Shown piece after piece: positions 39,486-50,554 of a DNA stretch of 64,000 nt (position 1 is its first letter; the number at the start of each line of letters is the position of its first letter). Source of the stretch: Chionoecetes opilio (taxonomy: Eukaryota; Arthropoda; Malacostraca; Decapoda; Majidae); contig JACEEZ010022611.1 in NCBI GenBank assembly GCA_016584305.1, positions 96,984 to 160,983 of the forward strand, read 5' to 3'. The notes below the pieces were generated by a model. That model had not been told where the DNA came from. It did not search any database and worked only from the letters and a program-made list of their open reading frames with translations. Made by a program: the position numbers and the translations under genes.

Positions 39486-40405
39486 TCACTCTCGGTTGTG
39501 TTGAAAACTCTCCTGTAATGGTCTGGGAAGAAATACGATGGAATAAGTGGAGAGCGGGGTGGAGGTGGGATGTGCAAGTTGTCGCCAATCAGCTGACTCA
39601 AACCTCCACCCTCTGAGCTCGACGCGTTGCGTCGTATTTTGATTCTTGTATACCAAAAACCGATACACCGGGTGGAGAAAATTTTTTGAATATGGCCCCT
39701 TATGTAGTTCCTCCGGTGTAGTTATCGCTACGGGCCTCTCCTTGTCGACGAGCCATGCCAATATTCTTCCGTCTCTGGTGGTAACATTCCTCACTACCGC
39801 TTGTTCCTTGACCATTTTCAGCATCGTTGACCTTAGGGGTGTCAAGTCCTCATTGATGTAGACTTTCCTTTGTTTCTCCTTCAGCTTTTTCTTGTTGATT
39901 ATCACTGCGTTTCTCTTCTTCCGATGGCAAAATCGCACAATTACAGGCCTGCTGCTCTCTCCAGCCTTTCCCAACCGATGAGCGATAGATATATCGTCTG
40001 CCTCTATTTTCACCCCAACAACAGCAGCAATTTCGATAACCTTTGCTTGCAAGACGTCTTCATCCTCGTCTGAATCCTCTTCAATAACAAATATTCTCAG
40101 ATTGTCCCTTCATGTGTACTGCTCCAGCCGATCATTATCATAGCGATGTTGTAGGTAGATTTTTTGTGTCACATCATAATTCAGCAGTAACTTGTCTGTG
40201 ATATCCTTAACTGCCGTCGATACTGCGGCGGAGACAACGACAGCTATTATATTAGCAATACCTGGCATGATGGCAGCAGCAACGTCTTAGCAGTTTTGCT
40301 TCCCCTGGTAGAATCTCTCCCTTCAGAAGACAAAAGCTCCATTTCTTCTTCCAATCTTTCTTTGACTAGCTGTTCTAAACTAGTGCCAAGGGTTTGTTGC
40401 GCCAT
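39486..40405 (-). pseudogene. LINE ORF1 (nucleic-acid-binding, RRM/Transposase_22-like), broken
   Basis: The start is ATG at 40405 (MAQQTLGTSLEQLVKERLEEE, charged and helix-prone). Downstream is LEQYT, then a TGA stop (40112-40110) replacing an Arg codon, then RDNLRIFVIEEDSDED: the hinge of L1-type ORF1 proteins normally reads LEQYSRRDNLRI. The next part has DDISIAHRLGK, RPVIVRFCHRKKRN and VYINEDLTPLR, the standard RRM-like domain motifs. Frame shifts separate the N-terminal piece (to 40247) from the RRM piece (40052-39486). The last 40 or so residues of that frame may be read-through beyond the true end. The protein would coat LINE RNA; as written it is disabled. Confidence 0.72.
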
Positions 40406-40467
40406 TTCTCTTGTGAAGTTTCGGTAGTACAGTGAATGAAAAATCCAGGAGCTGAATGACACAATCC

Positions 40468-40470
<3 letters not shown>

Positions 40471-40537
<67 letters not shown>
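40471..40537. repeat. (TG)n microsatellite
   Basis: A TG array with one GGTG interruption, at the 5' side of the two-ORF LINE. Confidence 0.95.
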
Positions 40538-41801
40538 GTGTGTCTCAGTTTAATGGACAACATACTATTGATCGTCAAATTTTTTATACTTTTGGATTAT
40601 ATTTGTTGTTAGGTGTAGGGGAAGGAGGTGATTGAAGGGGGGAAAGTTGGGGAGAGGGAGGAGGGACTAGAGTGAGTGAGTGTGGCTGGATTTCAGGTAA
40701 CACAGGTAACATATGGATGACCGTAAAATCGCTAAGTGATCTTAAGAACATAAGAAAATAGCTACAAGAGGCCGTGAGACCTACACGAGGTAGTTCCTGT
40801 TACTTAACACTACCTACATCCACCTTTCATCCCCATCCATGAATGTCTCTAGCCTCCTGTTATAGCTCTCTAATGACTCCGCACTAAGTACCTGTCTACT
40901 GAGTCCATTCCAATCCTTTACCACACTAAATGTGAACCAGTTTTCCCTATTTCTTTTTTAAATCTACGCTTTTCCAGCTTAAATCTGTTACTTCTTGTTC
41001 TACCTTGGTTACTAGCCGTAAAAACTTTTCCTACCTCTCCTTTATAATATCCCTTTATCCACTTAAAAACTTCTATCAGATCGCCCCTTACTCTGCGTCT
41101 CTCGAGTGAGTGTAAATTTAATAGCTTCAATCTCTTTTATACCTAAAGTTACGCATCCCATGAATCATTTTGGTCATCCTTCTCTGCACTGATTCTAACA
41201 AGGCTATATCCATCCTGTAATATGGAGACCAAAACCGAACCGCATAGTCTAGGTGAGGTCTGACGAGAGACAAATAAAACTTTAGAATAACCTCAGCACT
41301 TCTACTTTTAACACTTATGGTAATGATTCCTAACACTCTATTAGCTCTATTTCTAGCCTCAATACATTGTTTCCTAGGTAGGAATTCTGAGCTCACCCTC
41401 ACTCCCTGATCTTTCTCACCTTCTGATCTTTTCAGCGATACATTGCGTATAGTGTATCTATTAGCAGGGTTTTTTCTACCGACATTCATAACGCTGCACT
41501 TATCAATATTAAATTCCATCTGCCATCTGACTACCCACTCATTAAGTTTATCTAAGTCTCCCTGCAATATATTTACATAAGACTGTGATCCAATAATCCT
41601 ACCTACCTTAGTATCATCAGCAAACTTGCTGATATCGCTGCTAATCCAACTATCCAAGTCGTTGATGTAAATCAACAATAGTAATGGACCCAAAACAGAC
41701 CCTTGCGGAACCCCACTAGCCACCTGCCCCCATTCGAATTTAGAACCATTAAGTCCTTCACACCCAGATCTTTCCTTTGCTATATAAAATCGTCTGTTAT
41801 T

Positions 41802-42010
41802 AGCCATAAAACTACGAAAAAGTAACTAAATAAACCAAAATACTTAATGGACAAGTATATTAAACGGGTCATATCTATATAATATTGCTTGTGTTCATTA
41901 AAATCATAAAATGGTGGTTATTGGTTAAATGGGGGTCACTATAATATCCTTATATTACAGTTAAAATTACGTTATGTGCCTCAAGGGGTAAATTGTAACC
42001 CTTTTTTGCC
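41802..42010. mobile_element. 209-bp insertion (MITE-like) in the CR1-like LINE
   Basis: TATT occurs directly on both sides (41798-41801 and 42011-42014). Dropping the insert and one TATT restores the LINE reading LSNNRR in frame. The ends show only weak inverted similarity (AGCCATAAAAC... versus GGCAAAAAAGGG...). It has no coding capacity. It could be a MITE or another short non-autonomous element; the class is unknown. Confidence 0.7.
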
Positions 42011-42630
42011 TATTACTTAGTCAAGCTCTGATCCAACGAAGAACCTTCACATATATTCCATGAGCCTTAACCTTATTTAAGAGTTAATCGTGTGGTACCT
42101 TACCGAATGCCGTACTAAAGTCCAGGTATGTTATATCATAATCCTTATAATTATCTGCCGTCTCATAAACTTTCCATAAACTTTTTATTTGAGATATGAC
42201 GCCTATAACAACCTTGGTGAATCTATGTTGTGAATCATTGATCAAACTATGTTTTTCTATTTGCTCTCTAATGTTTTTTGCAATAATAGATTCTAATAAT
42301 TTACCTACCACTGATGCTAGACTAACGGGTCGATAACACTGGGGCACAAATTTTTGTTGAGTTAGGTCTGACACTTGTTATTAAGTATTTTTTGGGTGCT
42401 GAATCCAAAACTGATCTCAGTTTTTCTCTATCACGTCAAGTTTTTGAACTGTAGGATTTTCGTTTTCTTAAAAAATATGAAAAATACTGTACATAACAGT
42501 AACAGTACTTATTTTATAAAAAGTTGCAAATGTTAACATACAATGAAAAATGAAAGAAATAGGCATGAATAGAATGTTTATTTAACATTATCATGTTTTT
42601 AGAAAGGATAAGGCTATAATTGTGTGCAGG

Positions 42631-43620
42631 TTAAGGTAAAAATTTACGTTTGTAGCTTTGTCTGGAGTGTTCAACTTGAGGACTATCGCGTTTGATGCTC
42701 CAACAATAGTCAGCCATCATATGCACATCCCATCTACCCTGGTAACGTTCTTCCATAACCTTCAAATCTTGGTGAAATCGTTCACCTTGCTCGTCGCTAG
42801 CAGCACCAAGATTTTCCGGAAAGCTGGCAAGATGGCTATGCAAAAAAAGTACTTTAATACTCATGTTGCAACCAAGCGCTTTGTAGCTCTCCAATAGTTT
42901 CTGAACAATTTCTGTGTAATTACTTGCACGTGTATTTCCAAGAAAGTTCTTGACGACGTCTTTGAATGATAGCCAAGCATTCTTTTCAAGGTCTGACATA
43001 GTACCGTTGAAATGTTCATCTTTGATGAGCTGTCGAATTTGTGCACCATCAAACACACAGGCCTTGATTTTTTCAATTGACAGTCCAGGAAATGCCAAGA
43101 TGATGTACTTCAAACAGTCGCCATCAGTTGACAATGCTTTTACAAATTGTTTCATGAGACCTAGTTTTATGTGCAGAGGTGGGAATATTATTTTCTTCAT
43201 GTCAACAAGTGGCTCATGAACAATGTTAGGATCTCCAGGTTTAAGATCAGATCTCGGAGGCCAATTCGTCTGAACCCAATGCTTCTCTCGAGCTCTGCTA
43301 TCCCACATACAGAGAAAGCAGGGATACTTTGTGTATCCACGTTGTTGACCAAGAAGGAAGGACACCATTTTAAGGTCAACACAGATGATCCAATTGTGTT
43401 TGTCATATTGCAATAACTCAATGACTCTCTTTACATCTCCATATTCTTCACGAAGACAGACCGAATGCCCAATAGGGACTGCGCCAAACAAATTGCCATT
43501 GTGTAGAAGGACACGCTTCAAGCTCCGCTTTGAGCTATCAATAAACAATCGCCATTCATTTGGATTGTAGATTGAAAGCCCTAATTCCTTCAGTAAACCA
43601 GGAATGTTATGGCAAAACAC
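42631..43620 (-). CDS. CACTGGGG transposon protein, C-terminal frame (conserved uncharacterized domain)
   Basis: A 329-aa open frame opens FCHNIPGLLKELGLSIYNPNEWRLFIDSSKRSLK. It has a CFLCMWDSRAREKHW motif (about residue 101), then FPPLHIKLGLMKQFVKAL (about 146), KNAWLSFKDVVKNFLGN (about 213), FLHSHLASFPENLG (about 262), SDEQGERFHQDL (about 278), ERYQGRWD (about 292) and MMADYCW (about 301). These are hallmarks of an abundant, uncharacterized arthropod protein family. The conserved acids and histidines (DxKxxxxLLGQQ; HSHLxxFP; SDExGERFHQ) could form a catalytic centre, but this is inference. The frame overlaps the upstream one by 14 bases in a different phase, so a single indel separates the two halves. 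Confidence 0.75.
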   Translation of the reverse strand: MFCHNIPGLLKELGLSIYNPNEWRLFIDSSKRSLKRVLLHNGNLFGAVPIGHSVCLREEYGDVKRVIELLQYDKHNWIICVDLKMVSFLLGQQRGYTKYPCFLCMWDSRAREKHWVQTNWPPRSDLKPGDPNIVHEPLVDMKKIIFPPLHIKLGLMKQFVKALSTDGDCLKYIILAFPGLSIEKIKACVFDGAQIRQLIKDEHFNGTMSDLEKNAWLSFKDVVKNFLGNTRASNYTEIVQKLLESYKALGCNMSIKVLFLHSHLASFPENLGAASDEQGERFHQDLKVMEERYQGRWDVHMMADYCWSIKRDSPQVEHSRQSYKRKFLP

Positions 43621-44320
43621 AAAACCGCTGGCACTTCGAAAGTACTGCAGAAATGTACTTTTCTCTGGTTCGAAAGTATGATACCTTCACTCCTTGTTCA
43701 AGTATGTTTTTCTCGTTCAGTCTTGATGCTAGTATTTCTGAAGCTTTTTTGGATAGGCCCAAATCACGTGCTAAATCATTCAACTCGTGCTGATCAAATC
43801 CCCTACGAACTGAATCCTCGTGAATGTCAAAATCTGCATCATTGCTGTCACTGCGTTCTTCAACATCACTCAGATCTTCTAGAGGAGGTAGTTGTTCGAA
43901 AACTGGCACTGGAATTTCAGCTGAATGAGGCATTGGTCTTATAGCTGACGGTAGATTAGGATATTCTATTTTACTTTTTTTTTTCTTGCTAAATCCTGAT
44001 GTTTTCACTAAAAAAAAGTAACAGTCTGTGGAATGATCTTTTTGATCTCGCCAAACCATGGGGATACCAAATGCCAACTTTTCACGTGTTCCTTTGGTCC
44101 ACATCCGTAATCTCTCGACACACTTCTTGCACACTTTGTGAGGGGCCCATAGCTTGTCTTGATCACCGAGTTTCACTTTAAAATATGCGAAATATGCTTG
44201 TTTGACAAATACGCTGATGCTTGCCCTCTGACTTGGAATGGTGAAACTACCACATATATAGCAGAAGGAGTCAGGGTTGTTTAGGCATTTACGACGAGAC
44301 GTAGCAGGAGCAGAAATGAT
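43607..44320 (-). CDS. CACTGGGG transposon protein, N-terminal frame (zinc-finger-like)
   Basis: The exon opens at an acceptor TTTTGTTTCAG (44331-44321) and reads ISAPATSRRKCL. The other copy has ATGTCTGCT here, so the true start Met appears lost in a small deletion. Cys pairs CYIC (in SFCYICGSF) and CKKC (in HKVCKKCVERL) about 50 residues apart suggest a treble-clef or ZAD-like zinc domain. DCYFFLVKTSGFSKKKKSK follows; relatives, as I recall, have CYFC at this spot, so the second Cys may be lost. A conserved EYPNLPSAIRPMPHS stretch precedes an acidic linker (DLSDVEERSDSNDADFDIHED). The frame ends at 43607, where the remaining gene continues in another frame. It is probably one protein with 43620-42631. 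Function unknown. Confidence 0.72.
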   Translation of the reverse strand: MISAPATSRRKCLNNPDSFCYICGSFTIPSQRASISVFVKQAYFAYFKVKLGDQDKLWAPHKVCKKCVERLRMWTKGTREKLAFGIPMVWRDQKDHSTDCYFFLVKTSGFSKKKKSKIEYPNLPSAIRPMPHSAEIPVPVFEQLPPLEDLSDVEERSDSNDADFDIHEDSVRRGFDQHELNDLARDLGLSKKASEILASRLNEKNILEQGVKVSYFRTREKYISAVLSKCQRFCVLP

Positions 44321-45115
44321 CTGAAACAAAAGAAATATATACCTATGTAAATAAAACACTAAGCTGGAATAGTTACAAGCTTTGAAAACAAAAAAAACAG
44401 CATAACACGAAATAGAAATTACAATGGTATGTTGTTACAAGGTTAAGAGAAAAGCCATAACAAATCCTCCTAATTCCTACTATCCTAGCTTTCTGTTTGC
44501 AGATATTGATAGTACTGACCTATTGGGAGCTGCACACACCTCTCACCGCACTGTCTCAATTGTAACTGCACAAACATGTTGCCACATAGCTCTCGATGAG
44601 TCAAATCGTAATCAGCTGGCAAGTTTTACTACAGCTCACAAGTGGAATTTTGCTTATCTGGAGGGTAAGCTGTGGAGAAAAAACTTGACGTGCTAGAAAA
44701 AAGCTGACTACAGATTTGGAATCAGCATGCCAATGTTAGTCTAAATAAGCTCAAAAATCTAACTCAACAATTTTTTTTCTTCAAATTGTTCCCCAGTGTA
44801 ATTTGACATTAGCCCTCTATCACCCTTCTTAAATATGGGGACTACATTTCCTTTCCTCCATATTAACGGCACTTCGCCTATATCAACCGATTTCCTAAAA
44901 ATGTGCACTAACGACTCACTAACAACCTCTTTGCATTCTTTTAGTACTCTGGGATAAACTTCATCTGGTCCTGGTGAATTAAAATTCTTCATTTTATTTA
45001 AACCCTCTTTTATCATATCCCTAGATATCATAATATCTTTGAGGTTCTCCTCATCGCTTCCTCTGAACATCTGTTCACTATCAGGTATCGTTTGTGTATC
45101 CTCCTATTTATCTGA

Positions 45116-45586
45116 ACGGTACCTTCTCATATCCCAATACAAGTTTAGTCATTGTGTCTTTATGGTGCTATTCAATGGGCTAGACGGTCATTGTATTATT
45201 TCATTCGCTTTACTTTTCTGGTTAGTGGTGATGCGTTAAGTCGAATTTGCTGATCAGATTTACGAGGAATTGTTCGCCGCGCCATAAATCCATGCCGCGG
45301 GATATTGATAAACACGTGTGTAGAGAGACAGAGATCCTGATGGATAAAGGGGGGAGGGAGCGGTGCGGGCTGCCTCAGGGACGTCACCCCGACCCCCCTG
45401 CATGTCCAGCCCAGGGTGTGAACACAAAGATGGATTTACCTAAGATGTAGCTCAGGTTTGCGGGCTTACGTGTTTCCCTTTCCCCTTTCGGGCAGGCAGG
45501 GGGGGGAGGGTTGTGTTGTGCCCTTTCGTTTTGGTGCCCTGTTTTTACCACCCAAACATAACGAAAACATACTGGAAATAATGATA
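45116..45586. other. no recognisable gene
   Basis: Unique-looking sequence. A GCGGGCTTACGTGT word near 45459 matches the SINE S2 head, but the rest does not. Confidence 0.5.
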
Positions 45587-48512
45587 TAGTCAGGTTCCCC
45601 GTGTCCCTTTTAAATATGACCCCGTGGGTTGGTCCCAAAACGATTTTTTTTTAAAGGGCATCATGGGGTCTTATAGACAAAAAAAAATTTTGGGTGGCAA
45701 TTCACTTTTGGAATATGGTTTTTTGTGGGGGTTTAAAGGGGGGGTCCCGTCATTTCGCAGTTTATCGCCCAAATGAAAGCGCTAATATTGATATAACTGT
45801 TTTTCCCTAAACATAATAGGAAAATTATAAAAATAACGGGTGTTTTTCCTCATACATCAATTTTTTTGTAAAAAATATTAGTTGATATCTGGAAAATTAT
45901 TGATGTTTTAACGAATTTTTTATTTGTACATGCGAGGGGTAAAACAAATATCCCCCGTCTCTAAAATGGGTTAAGATTTTGTCCTTTTCAGCCCTTTATT
46001 GTTTTACTATAAAAAAATTCTAACTAAATAATTACAATAATAAAGCTAGGCCAAACGATGATATTATACATAGCACTATTTTATAAAGTATTTCTTCCCA
46101 AAAGTTTTAAAGCAGAAAAAGTCATCCTGACAAAGATTTTAACAACCTCAGCACCAGTTAGTGTCGGGAAACTGTTTTTCTTTTGCTATTTTATTTAGGC
46201 TTTACTTGAATTACACGTATGATTGTGTTTTTTTATATATATAAAAAAAAAAGAAAAAATTATATAAACATGAAATATCGACATATTTCTAGCACTGATA
46301 CAAATTAGGGAATTAAAATATATTTTTCTGAATCATCACACTTCTCCCACCTTTTACCCCCGGAAATTACTCCCTCAACATCTAGATGAATACTAAAATA
46401 GACTAAAAATGTAAAATTTTAAAATGAATCTTATGGGGTCATTTGCTGATTTTAATACTTTGGGCTAACGATTGGCTACATGTCTCTTCGTCAAAAATCT
46501 GTAGTTTTTCACGTTTCCACAGTCTGTGCTTTTGCATAATGCTTGATGGGGGGGCTTTTTGGGCATGAACAGTTTCTTTCTTTTTGACCACCTTTGCACC
46601 ACCCAAACTAGTTAAAGTACTGCACGTGTGCTGTTTTTTCGGACATTGTATGGGTAAGGTTTTTCGTCTTTAGTTTCCATTCCATTGCCCTCTGGAGCGG
46701 TTCTTTGGCCCTTTGGGTTTTGGGTAGGTTTTGTCTTTTTTGGAAAAGGGTTTGGGCCCACATTGTATGTGGGTTTTCAGATGATCATCCATCGAAGTCT
46801 GCCATTGAAACCAAACTTTTGCTGGTATACACGCAGACGAAGCCCAAACATTGAAAAATCAGCTTCGGAAGACTGTCTAAAACACCCAAAAGATCTGGAA
46901 AGTTTGATAATCTTGCTGCTCGAAGGTAGTTCAGGAACTTGGTTTTTCCCCTTTCTTCGATATACTGAAGAACTTTTCCCCCAAACCCCCGCCCGTGAAT
47001 TGTGCATCCCCATCAAAACCTTTGCTTCTCCGTCCCAAACGAGTGACCTCTCTTTGATGTCATTGTCCGGGAAAAACTTCCCCTCTGCCAGTTAACATCT
47101 CACTTGTCCTGGGATTGTGTGGGTTGGCAACAAGATCTATCAACAAAAAGAACACATCTGTATCTGGGGGGCCAACATCATGTCTCGCGTTGACGTTCCC
47201 TTTTCATGCTGCATCATGACATGAAGCGGGGTCTGTTGTGCTTCCCCGGTTGTGAGTGGCTATTTTGACTGATGATGTTGTTTGCATTGGTGTTGCTGAT
47301 GACCCAACACAACAACAAGCCCTTTGTTACTCCCAGAAAATCTTTAGCAAACGTTTCCCCCGAAATTTTGTGAGCTGGACTTGTGTCTACATGAATAGCA
47401 GAAGCTTCATAGGGAAAATTGGTATTTATCGCGTCTTTTATTATGACTTTACTGGTTGTGCTGACCTGCTCCTTGGAATGTTTTTTTTCTTTCATAGATC
47501 CCTTTTTATAGCGGGCGAAAATATTCGTCCTTCACTGTACCCTCATCATGTTTTCGATTCTCTTGCAAATCATCAGCCGGTCATTTGTGTGCTCCCTGGA
47601 ACTTCTTTATAACCTGTACGACCGCTTGTCCCTCAATGATGATGACCCTTTCTCGGCAACCTGGATTCCATCAACCCCAATCTCATCGTCAACGAGTTAC
47701 TTGTTGGTGCAGACCGCAAATTTCCCCGATGGTCTGGATTTTTCAACGCCCTCTGTGGTACCCTCCATTCCTCATCGATGGTGAGAGCAACGATTTCTTT
47801 GGGACCCTTGGATCGTGGTGTTTGCTTCTGATCCGTTTCTGGTGGGATATGACCCCATTTCCTTTCGAAGGCATCGTGTAAATATCATAGTATATGCCTA
47901 AATATGTAGCAAAAAAAAAATTCCACACTAAAATGGTGCTGAGGGTTTTTAAAAACTTGTAGTAACGAAAGACTTATTTCGATTGGATACTTACTGGGGG
48001 AAAAACAACTTTTATAAAAAATTTCACGTTTTTATCATCGATTAGGCCCAAAATTAAATTTTTTTACATTATTTTGTTAGAATTGTTTTTAAAGGAGACA
48101 ATCAAAGGTGCTGAAATGGACAAAAATTTTTTCCTAGTTCAGAGACAGCGGATATCGGGTTCACAGACTCTGCAAAGTAACTAAATATTTTTTAATACAT
48201 CAAAAATTTTTCCCCATATCTACTAAATATTTTTTACAAAAGAAATGATAGTGGGAGACCCTGATTTTTTTTATAATTTCCTATTTTTATTTTAAAAAAT
48301 AAAAATAGTTTTTATCAAATTAGCGCTTTCATTTCGGGCGATAAACTGCGAAATGACAGTACTCCCGTTTAAGGCCCCACAAAAACCCAAATTCCCAAAA
48401 GTAAAACTGCCACCCAAGTTTTTCTGTTTATTAACACCCTATAGATGGCATTTAAACAACAAAATCGCTTTTGGCACGCAATTCCCACGGCATGACACGG
48501 TGAACCTGACTA
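45587..48512. mobile_element. transposon with about 620-bp terminal inverted repeats
   Basis: The left arm (45587-46210) and right arm (47885-48512) are inverted copies over their whole length. Shared blocks are TAGTCAGGTTC(A)CC at the tips, CTTGGGTGGCA, GTCATTTCGCAGTTTATCGCC, GAAAGCGCTAAT and CCTCAGCACCA near the inner ends. TA flanks both tips (45585-45586 and 48513-48514). The 1.67-kb interior has fragmentary reverse-strand frames (for example AIHVDTSPAHKISGETFAKDF at about 47390-47330 and LMGMHNSRAGVWGKSSS at about 47016-46965) that I cannot assign to a family. The tip resembles TAGTCCGG of the 17.6-kb element. Indel-rich homopolymers suggest poor consensus here. Confidence 0.75.
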
Positions 48513-48875
48513 TAACATATACATTAAGTAGAAGGGTTCAGGGACATTGCGTCTTGTTGCTGGTGATGTATTGTTTGCTGAATAATAACAATAGTGATAC
48601 AGAAATACCTATTGTGTATATAGTTTTTTTTATGTTGAAAAATAATATAATTTTAGCAGACACAAACCTCAAGATGGTTTGAAGATTTTTACCGATCGTT
48701 TTAATTCGCTTTGTATATATAATAAAATAAGTAAATATATCTATAGAAAAAGTCATCAAACGGAATAGGTTCATCGTAAAATGATCTGATTTCGAGACTT
48801 GATTATGAACTCAGTGTATATGTTTATCTGTGTTTTGTTTGTGTTGGTATCAGTACCTTTTTTTTTCTTCTTTTT

Positions 48876-48877
48876 TT

Positions 48878-48953
<76 letters not shown>

Positions 48954-49008
48954 GCTCTCTCTCTCTCTCTACTCTCTCTCTCCTCTTCTCTCTCTCTCTC
49001 TCTCTCTC

Positions 49009-49039
<31 letters not shown>

Positions 49040-49066
49040 ACTCACACACACACACACACACACACA
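48876..49066. repeat. (TC)n-(CA)n compound microsatellite
   Basis: A TC array with several TCCTCT interruptions changes to CA at 49040. It abuts the LINE fragment that follows. Confidence 0.95.
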
Positions 49067-49069
49067 TTG

Positions 49070-49962
49070 TGATTAAATTTCCATTGGTCATTAAAAGGTC
49101 AATCATTCAACGTGTGCCTCATACAAAATTCTAGGAATTAATATTGACGAGAACTTAAAACTGGAGTTTTCACTTTAATCAAGTTGTCTAAAAATTATCT
49201 AAAATATGGGTATATTGTATAGGGCCCGCCACAATTAAAACGAATCTATGTTAAGTATATTATACATTGTGTTACCCTCCTTGATTATTGCGTTACCATA
49301 GGGGGTACATGGCCATTTTTCCTAAAAAAAAATTTATAATGCCCAAAAAAAAAATCTGAGATGATTTATTTAGGAAAAATTGCTTCCACAAATATATATA
49401 TCCTCAGCTAAATATTTTAACTTTTAAAATTAAATTTAGAAAATTTATAAGTTGCTATTTAAAAAACTTTAAAAATCTCCCCGGGAAAAAAGGGTTTTTC
49501 ATTTCTCGGAAATATTTATAATATTAGGGTAATAGTATTTTAGGTGTCCACGTTTGTAGTCCCTTATAAAAAGTTTTTGTGTAAAGGTCCCAATAGGGAA
49601 TTCTTTCCATTAAATAAAAAGTCTGAGGGGGCGGGAAAATTTTATACAATGAAAAAGAAAATAAAGACTTATTTTTTAAAAAATAGTAAAAATTTATTTT
49701 ATAAACTTGTGTTGAAAAACTGTGCGTTGTCTGTATTGCTTAGAAATTTTTTTTTCATATAATTTTTTTTGTGTATTCATATTGTATAGTTTTCCTTATA
49801 ATGCCTGTTAAAACTGAAAAACCCAATTAGTTACATTTTCCTGTCTAAAGAGCTTATGCTCGACAGACCGTGCCATCCATTACGTTTTTGTTTTTATATT
49901 TTTCAATTATATTCGTGTGCTTTTTTTTAATGCAATAAATTACTTACTTACTTACTTACTTA
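49070..49962 (+). mobile_element. LINE 3' fragment with (TTAC)n tail, second copy (degraded)
   Basis: It is co-linear with 30952-31902, starting at the same CCATTG-GTCATTAAAAGG boundary and ending AATAAATTACTTACTTAC. The reading frame is destroyed by single-base losses and extra A/T bases in runs. (CA)n arrays lie on both sides again. Confidence 0.8.
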
Positions 49963-50105
49963 CACACACACACACCACACACACACACACAACACACACA
50001 CACACACACAACCACACCCCCACACACACCACACACAAATACACACACCACCAGTCACGGGTTGCTGATAGAGAGAGAGAGAGAGGAGAGAGAGAAAAAG
50101 AGGAG

Positions 50106-50154
<49 letters not shown>

Positions 50155-50158
50155 AGAG
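49963..50158. repeat. (CA)n followed by (GA)n
   Basis: CA array (49963-50050), a short unique bridge CCAGTCACGGGTTGCTGAT, then GA array (50071-50158) with GGAG interruptions. Confidence 0.92.
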
Positions 50159-50554
50159 ATATTACCCCAAAAAAACAGTCTGGCGCAATAGGTAAACAAA
50201 AAAAATACTACCCCTATATTTTCCTTCCCCTTTTTCCATACTTGTTTTTCTCCCCTCTCCTGTTTCCCTCCCTTCTTCCTTTTCTCCTCTCCGTACCCTC
50301 TTCTTCCCTCCTGCCTGCCTCATCCCGTACGGGAAATCAGAAGGCAGCCTGTCAATGCCACGCATAACAGAGTCGATGTCGATTACAAACTTGTACTGTA
50401 GGAGTGATGGCTGTGTCGACTTGACATCCTATCACTCTCCCTGCTCCTCTTCCTCTCTCCCTTCCCTCCCCCCCTGCTCTGACCCCCCTCTGCCCTACCC
50501 TTCTCCTCCTAAGCCCTAAGGCGTCAATAACCGCGTCCTGGGTACATACAAAAT

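Larger units (their letters stand above)
34399..40462 (-). mobile_element. two-ORF non-LTR retrotransposon, nearly full length, (CA)n 3' tail
   Basis: On the reverse strand the order is ORF1 (from 40405), spacer, ORF2 with AP endonuclease then reverse transcriptase (38674 to 34605), a 200-bp 3' UTR and a (CA)n tract (34401-34516). A second TG/CA tract (40471-40537) abuts the 5' side. It contains a Helitron at 35298-35962. The long but damaged frames indicate a moderately young copy. Confidence 0.82.
42334..44801 (-). mobile_element. 2,462-bp CACTGGGG-TIR DNA transposon, copy 2 (better preserved)
   Basis: The element is 42337-44798, with CACTGGGG at both ends pointing inward and TAA/TTA duplicated outside (42334-42336 and 44799-44801). 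Removing the element and one TTA restores the host LINE to SNYRPVSL in frame. TIRs of about 40 bp contain CACTGGGG, ACAA(A)TTT and TTGTTGAGTTAG, with a small gap difference. It is co-linear with 8424-10885. The reverse-strand gene occupies 44320-42631. It has CACTA-like termini and duplication length, but its protein is an uncharacterized arthropod family. Confidence 0.9.
40814..45070 (-). pseudogene. CR1-like reverse transcriptase, split by insertions
   Basis: The N-terminal part (45070-44802) has NFNSPGPDEVYPRVLKE and NVVPIFKKGDRGLMSNY. After the transposon it continues YRPVSLASVVGKLLE (42333 onward) and TYLDFSTAFGKVPHD (motif A). After the 209-bp insert come GVPQGSVLGPLLLLIYINDL (motif B), KFADDTKVG (motif C, catalytic DD intact), EKDQGVRVSSEFLPRKQC and RPHLDYAVRFW. 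The C-terminus, in shifted frames, has SLERRRVRGDLIEVFKW and FSVVKDWNGLS. There is an in-frame stop in place of Trp near 42024 and frame shifts near 41127 and 40930. The coding span is not continuous. Confidence 0.82.
40738..45115 (-). mobile_element. CR1-like LINE, 5'-truncated, with two nested insertions
   Basis: The reverse-strand reverse transcriptase runs from about 45115 to a stop at 40816-40814, then a 3' UTR ends near TTCTTATGTTCTTAAG (40738-40755). It contains the 2,462-bp transposon (42337-44798) and a 209-bp insert (41802-42010). No endonuclease is seen upstream, so the copy is 5'-truncated. Confidence 0.82.

Noticed and set aside
45455..45475. GCGGGCTTACGTGT as a SINE S2 copy
   Set aside because: Only one short word matches the S2 head; no B box or tail follows.
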